From Clostridiales bacterium (GTDB taxonomy: Bacteria > Bacillota > Clostridia > Tissierellales > Dethiosulfatibacteraceae), in contig DPPH01000032.1 of the NCBI GenBank assembly GCA_003539375.1, positions 1-10,011 of the forward strand: 10,011 nt of DNA. The letters are read 5' to 3'. The number at the start of each line of letters is the position of its first letter. Position 1 is the stretch's first letter. Made by a program: the position numbers and the translations under genes. The notes under the pieces were generated by a model, which had not been told where the DNA came from, did no database searches, and saw only the letters and a program-made list of their open reading frames with translations. Of this stretch, positions 1 to 6,948 are shown piece by piece.

Positions 1-334
1 CTACTATATTTACCATCTTTTCACTTGTGGTAGGTCTAGCATGAGAAAGCCTGTATGCTGCTTCCTTCATGTAATTGAGAAAGTCTTTTTCTCTCATGTC
101 TTGACTCTCCTTAGCTGCTAGTGCCATACCCATGCCTGCAGCCAAAAAAGGCCCTCCACTTTGTGTGACCATATCTTTTATAGCTTTTGCTACATCTTTA
201 TGGTCTTCACATTCAACATAAGATACTCCCCCAGGATATATTCGTCTGTCTAATATTTTAACCTTGCCTTTTTCATACCAGGCTACATTTTCGTATCTAA
301 GCATGAAAGCTAGATCCTTATCAGAACGTTTCAT
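1..334 (-). CDS. mtnA: MtnA-like sugar-phosphate isomerase (eIF-2B alpha/beta/delta family), 5' part only
   Basis: This is the N-terminal 111 residues; the gene runs off the left edge. The translation resembles the N-terminal region of S-methyl-5-thioribose-1-phosphate isomerase, which converts the aldose phosphate made after MtnK into methylthioribulose-1-phosphate. Visible features are the YENVAWYEKGKVKILDRR opening (residues 14-31), an AKAIKDMVTQSGGP segment (49-62) and a HARPTT motif (98-103), where MtnA proteins usually have RPT. The catalytic Cys and Asp of the family would lie beyond the edge. The usual RGAP motif appears to be replaced by QSGGP. The ATG at 334 is chosen because GAGGAGG (344-350) sits 9 nt upstream; an internal ATG at 304 has a poorer site. 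It starts one base after the mtnK stop codon, so the two are co-transcribed. Family assignment is good; the exact substrate is inferred. Confidence 0.8.
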   Translation of the reverse strand, partial: MKRSDKDLAFMLRYENVAWYEKGKVKILDRRIYPGGVSYVECEDHKDVAKAIKDMVTQSGGPFLAAGMGMALAAKESQDMREKDFLNYMKEAAYRLSHARPTTSEKMVNIV

Positions 335-335
335 A

Positions 336-1541
336 TTAAATTTCCTCCTCGATAACTCTCTCAAAAACCTTTATGTAATCTAAGCCCTTTTTAATACTAC
401 TTCTTCTTAGGATTAATTCTACTGCAAATTTAACAGCTATTCTTTCTGCAGAGGATTTAATATCTTTATCTTCCAATCCTTCAAAATCTTCTACTTTAGC
501 TGACCCTATTACTCTCCTTATCACCTCAAGTCCTGCTGCTCCTGAAGTGTATTCCATCACTTTATTTAAATACCATTGATGAAAATCTGGAGATTTTAAA
601 ATTTTATCCTTAGTATTTACTACAAGATAATCCAAAAATTTTTCTTTAAATAAATCAACCGTAGATTCTACTGTACCAGTTAGCCACCTATCAAATTCCC
701 TAGAATTATCTTTAAGTAAATAATTTCTTATTTTAATAAAAAACAAATTAGCCACTATATTTCCCAAGTCGTATCCTATTGGACCGAAAAAAGAAAATTC
801 TGAATCTATTACCTTAATTTTATCACCTTTTACAAATATAGATCCAGTATGCAAGTCTCCGTGTATGAGCGCCTGTGCATTAGTCATAAATTCATTTTTT
901 AGTTTTCCTACTTCCAAATGGAGTTTACTGTTTTTATATAAATTTTCTCTAATAAATTGTTCATTTTCTTTTTCGTAGGTATTATCATCAATATCAAAAT
1001 AAGGCTCAGTAAACACTAGCCTTTCACTTATTTCACAAATTTCTGGACTTATAAAATTTTTCATCATTTTCTTCTTATCCATAGGGTCTATAACAAGGTC
1101 TGTTGTAGCAAGAGATGTATCTACTATAAAACTCGAAATATTTTCGGCGAAATTTTTGTAAATATTATTTTCCAATAGGGATTTTCTCATGATTTCGTAT
1201 TCAGAAAGGTCTTCCATTATAATTGCATGCATTATCTCATCGTACAAATATATCTTGGGAACCATTCCTTCCTTACATCTGCCTTGATGCATCATTGCTT
1301 CGGCTTCAATTCTAATTCTATCTGTATCCAATTCCCTACCGCTTGACCTTAATATCTTATCTGCCTGTTTTACTATCACTGAAAATTTGCTGTCCTTACT
1401 GGAAATTTTATATACATAGTTTATATTACCGTCTCCTATTTCCCGGGAAATTAGGTTCTCATCTTCACCAAAAACATCCATTTTTTCTTTTATATATTTA
1501 ATGCTATCTTTTTCATTTAACTTCCTATATCTACTAAACAC
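336..1541 (-). CDS. mtnK: S-methyl-5-thioribose kinase
   Basis: This cytosolic kinase of the aminoglycoside-phosphotransferase-like fold phosphorylates methylthioribose (and, in some bacteria, 5-deoxyribose) at C1 using ATP. It is 401 residues, normal for MtnK. Visible motifs are the glycine-rich GDGNINYVYKI segment (36-46) and an ATP-site lysine at about 58 (VIVKQ). The catalytic loop HGDLHTGSIFV begins at 227, with Asp229 the likely base. The DxE metal motif IDSEF spans 245-249 and is followed by GPIGYDLGN. An arginine pair in EVIRRVIG (R342-R343) matches the substrate-binding twin arginines known in MtnK. The start is GTG at 1541, with GGAGG (1548-1552) 6 nt upstream. It is first in an operon with the mtnA-like gene, one base apart. 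The predicted leader is about 28 nt, too short for a SAM riboswitch. Confidence 0.95.
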   Translation of the reverse strand: MFSRYRKLNEKDSIKYIKEKMDVFGEDENLISREIGDGNINYVYKISSKDSKFSVIVKQADKILRSSGRELDTDRIRIEAEAMMHQGRCKEGMVPKIYLYDEIMHAIIMEDLSEYEIMRKSLLENNIYKNFAENISSFIVDTSLATTDLVIDPMDKKKMMKNFISPEICEISERLVFTEPYFDIDDNTYEKENEQFIRENLYKNSKLHLEVGKLKNEFMTNAQALIHGDLHTGSIFVKGDKIKVIDSEFSFFGPIGYDLGNIVANLFFIKIRNYLLKDNSREFDRWLTGTVESTVDLFKEKFLDYLVVNTKDKILKSPDFHQWYLNKVMEYTSGAAGLEVIRRVIGSAKVEDFEGLEDKDIKSSAERIAVKFAVELILRRSSIKKGLDYIKVFERVIEEEI

Positions 1542-1575
1542 TCTCTACCTCCAGTGATACTTTTATAATAATCTT

Positions 1576-1604
1576 ATAATATCAAATTTTCATGTTTTTA
1601 TAAA
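1576..1604 (-). promoter_or_regulatory. Predicted promoter of mtnK-mtnA
   Basis: Reading the minus strand, TTTATA (1599-1604) is followed after 17 bases by TATTAT (1576-1581). This gives a predicted start near 1569 and a 28-nt leader before the GTG start. Both boxes are imperfect, and the -35 box lies inside the T-tract of the preceding terminator. The surroundings are very AT-rich, so the call is moderate. Confidence 0.45.
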
Positions 1605-1638
1605 GAAAATAAAAGACCTAGAACTTCCATTCTAGGTC
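1604..1638 (-). terminator. Rho-independent terminator of the hemerythrin unit
   Basis: A perfect 9-bp stem (GACCTAGAA at 1615-1623 against TTCTAGGTC at 1630-1638) with a 6-nt loop is followed on the minus strand by a T-rich run, TTTTATTTTC. It lies 25 bases after the hemerythrin stop codon and separates that unit from mtnK. Confidence 0.88.
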
Positions 1639-1662
1639 AATCATATATATTAATAGGGGGAA

Positions 1663-2220
1663 TTAACTTAAGTATTTTTCTTCAAATTCTTCTACTAGTT
1701 TTAAATATCTATCTTGTACACCTTTATCCTTTTGCTTTTCTTCAAATCTTCCACAGTCTTCATTAATCATATCAATAGTATCTGATTTTAGTTCCTTCTG
1801 TGCAAAGGTATAGGCTACCTTGTCTTCCTTATCTATGTGTCTTGTAAGCAGGTCTGTATAAGATACAGCATTTGCTATAACATCCAACTTAGCTTCTTCG
1901 TCTCCGGATTTCACTTTGTTTAGAGCTTCTTCCAGCTGCTTCATGTGCAATCTTCCTAAATCATGCTCTACAAGCATTCCATTTCTTACAAGTTTTTCTG
2001 CAACACCGCCGATTTCTGAAATCATTCTATTGAATAAGAAGTCTTCTTCCTTACCGTGATGGTGGGCGTCAGCATAATTTCTAACAAAATCTATCATTTT
2101 CCTGAAATCTTGGTCATCATACCTATCTTCTTTCATAAGTATGTATGAAGCTTTTCGCATTACTTTTAGCATTCTTTTTATGAGCTTGTGCTCTTCCACC
2201 ATTAAAGCAATACCATCCAT
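1663..2220 (-). CDS. Hemerythrin-like (HHE cation-binding) domain protein
   Basis: This 185-residue soluble protein is predicted to be a four-helix bundle holding a non-heme di-iron site. Visible candidate ligands follow the family order: His11 (EEHKLI), His54 with Glu58 (HHHGKEEDFLF, 53-63), His86 (VEHDLG) and His128 with Glu132 (RHIDKED). Such proteins bind or sense O2 or nitric oxide, or protect or repair iron centres; the sequence does not show which. There is no signal peptide or membrane segment, and no fused regulator or ScdA-type N-terminal domain is visible. The C-terminal 35 residues are charged and probably helical. The ATG at 2220 is supported by AAGGAGG (2229-2235), 8 nt upstream. 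The start overlaps the stop codon of the upstream unknown gene by one base, so translation is probably coupled. The two share the operator-like site near 2927, and a clear terminator follows. Confidence 0.9.
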   Translation of the reverse strand: MDGIALMVEEHKLIKRMLKVMRKASYILMKEDRYDDQDFRKMIDFVRNYADAHHHGKEEDFLFNRMISEIGGVAEKLVRNGMLVEHDLGRLHMKQLEEALNKVKSGDEEAKLDVIANAVSYTDLLTRHIDKEDKVAYTFAQKELKSDTIDMINEDCGRFEEKQKDKGVQDRYLKLVEEFEEKYLS

Positions 2221-2840
2221 TAAGAAGCCCTCCTTATTTCGTGATTTCCATCTTGTTTTCCTTCAAATTCAAAATTTTCAGGAACGAATGAATCTATCCA
2301 TACTCTTCTCAACCTGTTGTATATCTCTATATCTCCACCTACAGCTTCCCAGTAAGGTGTATGTAAACATTGGTCTTTAACCCACTTAAAGTAATTATTA
2401 TCACCTTCTACAGGTCTGTTAACCCTATCGCAAGGCATACCGTCTATTAAAAAATCGTATATAGACTTAAACATTCCTTCTGGTGATTCTAATTCTTTAT
2501 CTAGGGACTTATATGCTTTTCTTCCATTTTCCCTGTATATTTCTTCTAGCTCTTCTATAGTTAATATATCATTTTCTAGTAGATTGGTAATAATGTAGGC
2601 CATCCTGTATTCAAGGCTCTCTATTCTTTTTTGAAGCCAACCGTGGATATTTCCTTCATCAATTACCTCTGTTAATTTTCTTCTTTCCGGTTCACCGTAT
2701 AATTCTTTTGAAGCCTCTACATATATATTTGTTTTTTCTTCTTTACTACTTCCTTTTTCTACTATTTCATCTAACAATTCTTCATGCCACTGTACCTTAT
2801 TGTACAACCAGTGGTGTATTGGTCCTAAAAACGCGCTCAT
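2220..2840 (-). CDS. Conserved protein of unknown function, co-transcribed with the hemerythrin protein
   Basis: The protein is 206 residues, soluble and rich in predicted helix. I do not recognise a named family with confidence. It opens with MSAFLGPIHHWLYNKV, a histidine-rich start (His9, His10, His19). It ends with a conserved-looking block: GMPCDRVNRP (134-143, Cys137), then DQCLHTPYW (156-164, Cys158 and His160), GGD and RVWIDSFVPENF. The two cysteines and CxH suggest a metal or redox site, which is inference. The C-terminal part faintly recalls the L-2-amino-thiazoline-4-carboxylic acid hydrolase-like family, too weakly to assign. The longer frame starting at 2927 is rejected: the ATG at 2840 has GAGGAGG 5 nt upstream, and the extra 29 codons would cover the promoter. 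Its stop overlaps the hemerythrin start, so the two products probably work together. Confidence 0.85.
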   Translation of the reverse strand: MSAFLGPIHHWLYNKVQWHEELLDEIVEKGSSKEEKTNIYVEASKELYGEPERRKLTEVIDEGNIHGWLQKRIESLEYRMAYIITNLLENDILTIEELEEIYRENGRKAYKSLDKELESPEGMFKSIYDFLIDGMPCDRVNRPVEGDNNYFKWVKDQCLHTPYWEAVGGDIEIYNRLRRVWIDSFVPENFEFEGKQDGNHEIRRAS

Positions 2841-2892
2841 TTCGTCCTCCTCATATATTATAAATTTATATTGTTTTTTAATTTCTAATAGA

Positions 2893-2901
2893 ATTATACC
2901 A
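2893..2901 (-). promoter_or_regulatory. Extended -10 promoter element of the unknown-hemerythrin unit
   Basis: The minus strand carries TGGTATAAT, an exact TATAAT (2893-2898) preceded by the TGn extension. The predicted start is near 2886, giving a leader of about 45 nt. At 17-bp spacing the -35 position reads CGGAAA, which is poor. This fits a promoter that needs an activator bound at the adjacent inverted repeat. Confidence 0.75.
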
Positions 2902-2920
2902 GGAGGTAATAAGTTTTTCC

Positions 2921-2934
2921 GTAACATTTGTTAC
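2921..2934. promoter_or_regulatory. GTAAC-N4-GTTAC inverted repeat, likely CRP/FNR-family activator site
   Basis: The repeat has perfect 5-bp arms, GTAAC and GTTAC, around ATTT. The centre lies between 2927 and 2928, which is -41.5 from the start site predicted by the -10 box. This is the classical class II activator position for CRP/FNR proteins. From memory, a site of this shape resembles HcpR-type motifs in Clostridia, but that name is uncertain. It overlaps a second inverted repeat, CATTTG-TTA-CAAATG (2925-2939). Confidence 0.6.
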
Positions 2935-2951
2935 AAATGCCAGATGCTATT

Positions 2952-2981
2952 AAAAAACTACTCTTACTTTTTTCAGAGTAG
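2952..2981 (-). terminator. Rho-independent terminator of metF-metH
   Basis: The minus strand has CTACTCT (2975-2981), a 10-nt loop and AGAGTAG (2958-2964), followed directly by six T (2952-2957). It lies about 20 bases after the metH stop codon and insulates the hemerythrin unit promoter. Confidence 0.88.
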
Positions 2982-3001
2982 CTTTCATAATTAATCAATA
3001 T

Positions 3002-5392
3002 TTACTTTCCAAATACATCTTTAGCTATTTCTACAGCCTTTCTAGCATCATTTCCGTAGTAGTCAGCACCTATACTATCGGCATACTCTTGAGTCATAAC
3101 CGCTCCTCCTACCATAACCTTTACCTGAGGATGCTGGTTTCTTAAATCCTTTATTACCAGTTCCATATTTCTTACAGTAGTAGTCATAAGAGCACTTAAA
3201 CCTACTAGTTGAACTTTTTCTTTTGCAACGGTCTCTAATATTTCTTTTTTAGATACATCTTTCCCTAAATCTAAAATATTGTACCCGTAATTTTCAAGTA
3301 TTAATTTTACTATATTTTTACCTATATCATGGATGTCTCCCTCTACTGTAGCAAGGATAATTTTTCCTTTTGAAATGTTTTCTCCGCCTGAAGATTTCAT
3401 TCTTTCTTTTATGACACCAAATACTACTTTGGATGTTTCTGCACTTCTTATCAACTGGGGTAGGAAAATATCACCTTTCTCATACCTTTCGCCTACTACA
3501 TCAAGAGCTGGTATCATAAACTCATTTATTATTTCTAGAGATGTCTTATTTTCCAAGAGATTTTCCGTTTCTTTTTCGGCTTCATCCTTAAGCCCTTTTA
3601 TTATTATATCTATAAGATTCCTTTTTTCTTCTTTATTTGTAGTATATCTTTTTACTTCTGAAGATTTGCTGTAGGTTTTTATATACTCCTTACTATCTAC
3701 ATCTTGGTTAGCCAAAACCTTAAAAGACTTTACTGCTCCCATTAGAGATTCATTTGTAGGATCTGTTATCGGTGCATCTAAACCATAGGATAATGCCATG
3801 GTAAGGTAAGTTGTATTTAAAAGCTCCCTATTAGGTAGACCAAAGGATACATTGCTGGTACCTAGGACAACTTTCACCCTATATTTTTCCTTTATTTTTG
3901 GTATAGACTTTAAAGTTTCCAATACACCTTTCTGTTCTGCGGACGCAGTAAGAACTAGAGGATCTACTAAAATATCCTCCTCTGGTATACCGTAGGATTT
4001 AGCTTCTTCAATTATCTTCCCGGCTATTTCCAATCTTTTTTCCCAGGTTTTAGGTATGCCCTCTTCATCTAGAGTCAAGGCTATAACCAAGGCTCCGTAT
4101 TTTTTTGCAATCGGTAAAACCTTATCCATACTTGATTGTTTTCCGTTTACTGAATTTATTATGGGTTTACCGTTGTAAATTCTTACGGCTTCTTCTATTA
4201 CTTCTTCATTTGAACTATCTATCTGTAGGGGTAGAGAAAGCAGTCCCTGAATCTCCTCTACGGTCTTTTTCATTACTGCTTTTTCATCTATGTCCGGTAA
4301 ACCTACATTAACATCTAATATATCTGCTCCTGCTTCCTGCTGTTTCAAAGCTTCTTTTATTACATATTCTATTTCACCATTTCTTAATGCTTCTTTAAGT
4401 CTTTTCTTTCCTGTAGGATTAATTTTTTCTCCTATTATCTTTACTTCATCACCAATCACTATACTTTGAGAATATGAGCTAGCACAGGTAATTCTATCAG
4501 GTTTTACCCATTTTGGTTTCCTTCCTTCTACTTTCTCTACTATAGTCTTAATGTAGTCTGGATTAGTACCGCAGCATCCACCAATTACACCTATTCCCTT
4601 TTCCACCATCTTCATTATTTCATCACTATACAGTTCCTTGGTGTAGTCGTAATATACCAGGCCATTTTTCACCTTAGGATTTCCTGCATTTGCTTGTACT
4701 ATTACCGGTACTTGAGAATACTTCAAAATATCTTTAACTATTTCTTGAAGTTCATTAGGTCCTTTAGAACAGTTAACTCCTAATGCATCTACCCCTAGTC
4801 CCTGTATTGTTGAAACCATAGTAAGTACATCAGTCCCGGAAAAAGTTCTTTCATCATCATGAAAGGTCATGGTACAGAATACAGGAAGATTAGAGTTTTC
4901 CTTTGCTGCTAAAATCCCAGCTTTTGCTTCATATAAATCCGACATAGTTTCAATAATAATTAGGTCTGCCCCAGCTTTGACTCCAACATCTACCTGTTCT
5001 TTAAAAATTTCATAAGCCTCGTCAAATTCCAGCTTTCCTAAAGGTTTTAAAAGGCTTCCTATTGGTCCAATATCCAGAGCGACGTATTTATTTTCAAATT
5101 CATCGGCAGCCTTTCTTGCATTTGCAACTGCACTTTCAACTACCTCACTTACTGTATATCCTTTTCCTTCCAGCTTCAACCTATTAGCTCCAAAGGTATT
5201 TGTAGTAGCTACATGGGCTCCAGCTTGAAAGTATTTCTTGTGTATATCATAAATTACTTCAGGTTTTTTAATATTATATGATTCAGGCAATTCTCCAGCT
5301 TTCATTCCAGCTTCTTGAAGCATCGTACCCATAGCTCCGTCAAAAAATATAAAGTTATCTTTTAGTAAATCAAGGATTTTATTTTTTTCCAT
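3002..5392 (-). CDS. metH: Cobalamin-dependent methionine synthase, short form without activation domain
   Basis: The enzyme transfers the methyl group of 5-methyl-tetrahydrofolate to homocysteine through protein-bound cobalamin. The domains are in MetH order: a homocysteine-binding barrel (about 1-290) with zinc ligands Cys208 (VNCSKGP) and Cys273-Cys274 (GGCCGTNPDY); a pterin-binding barrel (about 310-570, IIGEKINPTGKK, DVNVGLPDID, DPLVLTAS); a helical cap (about 590-670); and the Rossmann B12 domain (about 675-796) with the axial-ligand motif DIHDIGKNIV, His688. The protein ends after the B12 domain at 796 residues, so the SAM-dependent reactivation domain of the roughly 1,230-residue E. 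coli enzyme is absent. Short forms are known in Thermotoga and many Bacillota. The ATG at 5392 has GAGGAG 9 nt upstream, inside the end of metF, and overlaps it by 14 nt. A terminator follows. Confidence 0.95.
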   Translation of the reverse strand: MEKNKILDLLKDNFIFFDGAMGTMLQEAGMKAGELPESYNIKKPEVIYDIHKKYFQAGAHVATTNTFGANRLKLEGKGYTVSEVVESAVANARKAADEFENKYVALDIGPIGSLLKPLGKLEFDEAYEIFKEQVDVGVKAGADLIIIETMSDLYEAKAGILAAKENSNLPVFCTMTFHDDERTFSGTDVLTMVSTIQGLGVDALGVNCSKGPNELQEIVKDILKYSQVPVIVQANAGNPKVKNGLVYYDYTKELYSDEIMKMVEKGIGVIGGCCGTNPDYIKTIVEKVEGRKPKWVKPDRITCASSYSQSIVIGDEVKIIGEKINPTGKKRLKEALRNGEIEYVIKEALKQQEAGADILDVNVGLPDIDEKAVMKKTVEEIQGLLSLPLQIDSSNEEVIEEAVRIYNGKPIINSVNGKQSSMDKVLPIAKKYGALVIALTLDEEGIPKTWEKRLEIAGKIIEEAKSYGIPEEDILVDPLVLTASAEQKGVLETLKSIPKIKEKYRVKVVLGTSNVSFGLPNRELLNTTYLTMALSYGLDAPITDPTNESLMGAVKSFKVLANQDVDSKEYIKTYSKSSEVKRYTTNKEEKRNLIDIIIKGLKDEAEKETENLLENKTSLEIINEFMIPALDVVGERYEKGDIFLPQLIRSAETSKVVFGVIKERMKSSGGENISKGKIILATVEGDIHDIGKNIVKLILENYGYNILDLGKDVSKKEILETVAKEKVQLVGLSALMTTTVRNMELVIKDLRNQHPQVKVMVGGAVMTQEYADSIGADYYGNDARKAVEIAKDVFGK

Positions 5393-6272
5393 TAGTTAGC
5401 ACTCCTCTTATAGCCTTCATGCTTTCCATTATGCTTCTAGCAGTTTCAGGCTTGTTCATAGTATATATATGTACACCATCCACGCCCCAGGATAGTAAGT
5501 CTATAATCTGTCCTATGGCATAGGATAGTCCGGCTTCATTAAGAGCTTCCGGATTATCTTCATACCTTTCCAAAAGTCTTTTAAATTTATTCGGTAAAGT
5601 GTTCCCCGTAAGGGATACGATTCTTTTTATTTGACCTTTATTAAGGATAGGCATTATTCCGGCGATAACCGGTACAGATATCTGTTTCTTTTCAAGCTTG
5701 TCCATGAAATCGTAAAATATCTCATTGTCGAAAAACATTTGACTTACAAGAAAATCAGCACCTGAATCGACTTTTTCCTTAAGGTATTTTAAATCTGTTT
5801 CTAAGTTTGGAGATTCCGGATGTTTCTCAGGATAGCATGCCGCACCAATAGATAAATCAGAATTTTCTTTGAAAAATCTAATCAAATCTGTTGAGTGTTT
5901 AAAACTATCTGCCGGCAAACTATTCTTATCAAAATTTAAAGGATAATCTCCCCTCAAGGCCAGTACGTTTTCTATACCCTTTTCTTCTAAGGATTTAAGA
6001 GTATTTTCTATTTCTTTTCTTGAAGAATCTATACAGGTTACATGGGCGATAGAGTCTAAACTGTATTTGTCTCTTATATATGATGATATTTCAACTGTCC
6101 TGTCCTTAGTACTACCACCGGCACCGTAGGTAACACTCATAAAATCCGGATCTAGATTGTACAGTTCATCTATAGTATCGTATATAGTGTCTATGGAATA
6201 TCCCATTTTAGGCGGAAATATTTCAAAAGATACTAAAGGTTTTTTTATTTTAAATTTTTCACATATTTTCAT
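5379..6272 (-). CDS. metF: Methylenetetrahydrofolate reductase
   Basis: This is a flavin-dependent barrel enzyme that reduces 5,10-methylene-tetrahydrofolate to 5-methyl-tetrahydrofolate. It is 297 residues, typical of bacterial MetF. Visible family motifs are SFEIFPPK with the catalytic Glu17, SVTYGAGGS (46-54), HVTC (77-80), the folate-site LRGDYP with Asp109, CYPEKHPES (146-154), SQMFFD (177-182) and the C-terminal HIYTMNKPE. No MetV-type partner or extra iron-sulfur domain is present here, so the reductant is not evident. The ATG at 6272 has AGGAG about 7 nt upstream. The gene heads an operon with metH, overlapping it by 14 nt, so MetF delivers the methyl donor to the enzyme encoded next. 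The leader is about 26 nt and has no room for an S-box or T-box. Confidence 0.95.
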   Translation of the reverse strand: MKICEKFKIKKPLVSFEIFPPKMGYSIDTIYDTIDELYNLDPDFMSVTYGAGGSTKDRTVEISSYIRDKYSLDSIAHVTCIDSSRKEIENTLKSLEEKGIENVLALRGDYPLNFDKNSLPADSFKHSTDLIRFFKENSDLSIGAACYPEKHPESPNLETDLKYLKEKVDSGADFLVSQMFFDNEIFYDFMDKLEKKQISVPVIAGIMPILNKGQIKRIVSLTGNTLPNKFKRLLERYEDNPEALNEAGLSYAIGQIIDLLSWGVDGVHIYTMNKPETARSIMESMKAIRGVLTNGKK

Positions 6273-6291
6273 ATCTTAGCTCCTAACCGAA

Positions 6292-6332
6292 AATTTATTA
6301 CATAATTATAACAAATTAGGTAATTTATTACA
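6292..6332 (-). repeat. 11-bp direct repeat in the metF promoter, 30 bp apart
   Basis: The minus strand carries TGTAATAAATT twice, at 6322-6332 and 6292-6302, with exact identity and a 30-bp period (about three helical turns). The first copy covers most of the -35 box and the second spans the predicted start site. The upstream copy is also part of a GTAAT-AA-ATTAC inverted repeat. This could be a repressor operator pair, although AT-rich DNA raises the chance background. Confidence 0.5.
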
Positions 6333-6333
6333 A
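6305..6333 (-). promoter_or_regulatory. Predicted promoter of metF-metH
   Basis: On the minus strand TTGTAA (6328-6333) is separated by 17 bases from an exact TATAAT (6305-6310), which also has the TGn extension (TGT). The predicted start is near 6298. This is one of the two best promoters in the window. Confidence 0.8.
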
Positions 6334-6335
6334 TA

Positions 6336-6360
6336 TAAAAAAGACGTCCTAAAGACGTCT
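6336..6360 (-). terminator. Rho-independent terminator after the DUF6512 gene
   Basis: AGACGTC (6354-6360), a 5-nt loop and GACGTCT (6342-6348) form a 7-bp stem followed by a T-tract on the minus strand. It closes the TudS/DUF6512 stretch just before the metF promoter. Confidence 0.87.
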
Positions 6361-6382
6361 ATAAAGAAGGGTTGTGAATCCA

Positions 6383-6913
6383 TTAAATTCCATAGGTACC
6401 ACGGATAGAATCTTTAAAATAGTCTATCTTCGGCGGATTAAAAGTAAAGGCTGCAAAAAGGGAAAACTGTATTACCAATAGAAATATTCCTATTATATAC
6501 AGAACCCTTGAAGGTTCCGTATACTTCATTAGAAAATATCGAAAATACTGCCCAGTTATACCTCCCATAATGTAGGTGCTAACATGGACAAATAAATGGG
6601 CCTGCCCAAAGGTAAATTCATATACTTCTATTAGTCCAAAGGTTACAAACTCAAAGGCTATTATTCCCAAAGCTAAAGAAAAAATATAATTGTTACTGTA
6701 ATTTTTTATAAAAGGATATTCAAATATACTTATTATAATCATAGGCGAAAATACAATCTTCCAGTGCTCCCATTTACTTTCATTTACAGGAGCTATTAGA
6801 CTTAGTAATTTAATTTCTGTAGCTTTATATAATTCATGAAATAAAAAACCCAGGAGTATAACTGATACTATTCCTATAGTTCTCACTTTAACCACCTTAT
6901 TTTCGGTTCTCAT
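6383..6913 (-). CDS. DUF6512-family integral membrane protein
   Basis: The protein is 176 residues with about five predicted membrane helices. In numbering from the chosen start they lie at about 10-28, 55-70, 76-96, 105-127 and 137-157. A soluble-looking loop between the first two carries APVNESKWEHWKIVFSP, the motif I associate with DUF6512. The function of that family is unknown. The C-terminal tail after the last helix is short and polar. The start is placed at the ATG at 6913 because AAGGTG lies 6 nt upstream; an in-frame ATG at 6928 has no ribosome binding site. The gene has its own TATAAT box but could also be read from the TudS-DUF1722 gene upstream, since no hairpin lies between them. 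A terminator follows. Confidence 0.82.
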   Translation of the reverse strand: MRTENKVVKVRTIGIVSVILLGFLFHELYKATEIKLLSLIAPVNESKWEHWKIVFSPMIIISIFEYPFIKNYSNNYIFSLALGIIAFEFVTFGLIEVYEFTFGQAHLFVHVSTYIMGGITGQYFRYFLMKYTEPSRVLYIIGIFLLVIQFSLFAAFTFNPPKIDYFKDSIRGTYGI

Positions 6914-6948
6914 AGGTTTCACCTTCATAAATAAATACTTACACTTAT

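Noticed and set aside
2841..2927. N-terminal extension of the unknown gene, giving a 235-residue protein starting at 2927
   Set aside because: It would translate through the promoter box and leader, has no ribosome binding site, and the ATG at 2840 has a strong GAGGAGG.
2141..2994. Plus-strand open frames at 2141-2380 and 2800-2994
   Set aside because: They lie opposite well-supported genes or promoters, have no ribosome binding sites and show low-complexity translations.
3333..4311. Plus-strand open frames opposite metH (3333-3674 and 4105-4311)
   Set aside because: They are antisense to a conserved enzyme and have no family resemblance or start signals.
6273..6341. SAM riboswitch or T-box in front of metF
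   Set aside because: The predicted leader is about 26 nt and no suitable stems are present; the hairpin at 6342-6360 is the terminator of the preceding gene.
6914..6928. Upstream ATG at 6928 for the DUF6512 gene
   Set aside because: No ribosome binding site precedes it, while AAGGTG is well placed for the ATG at 6913.
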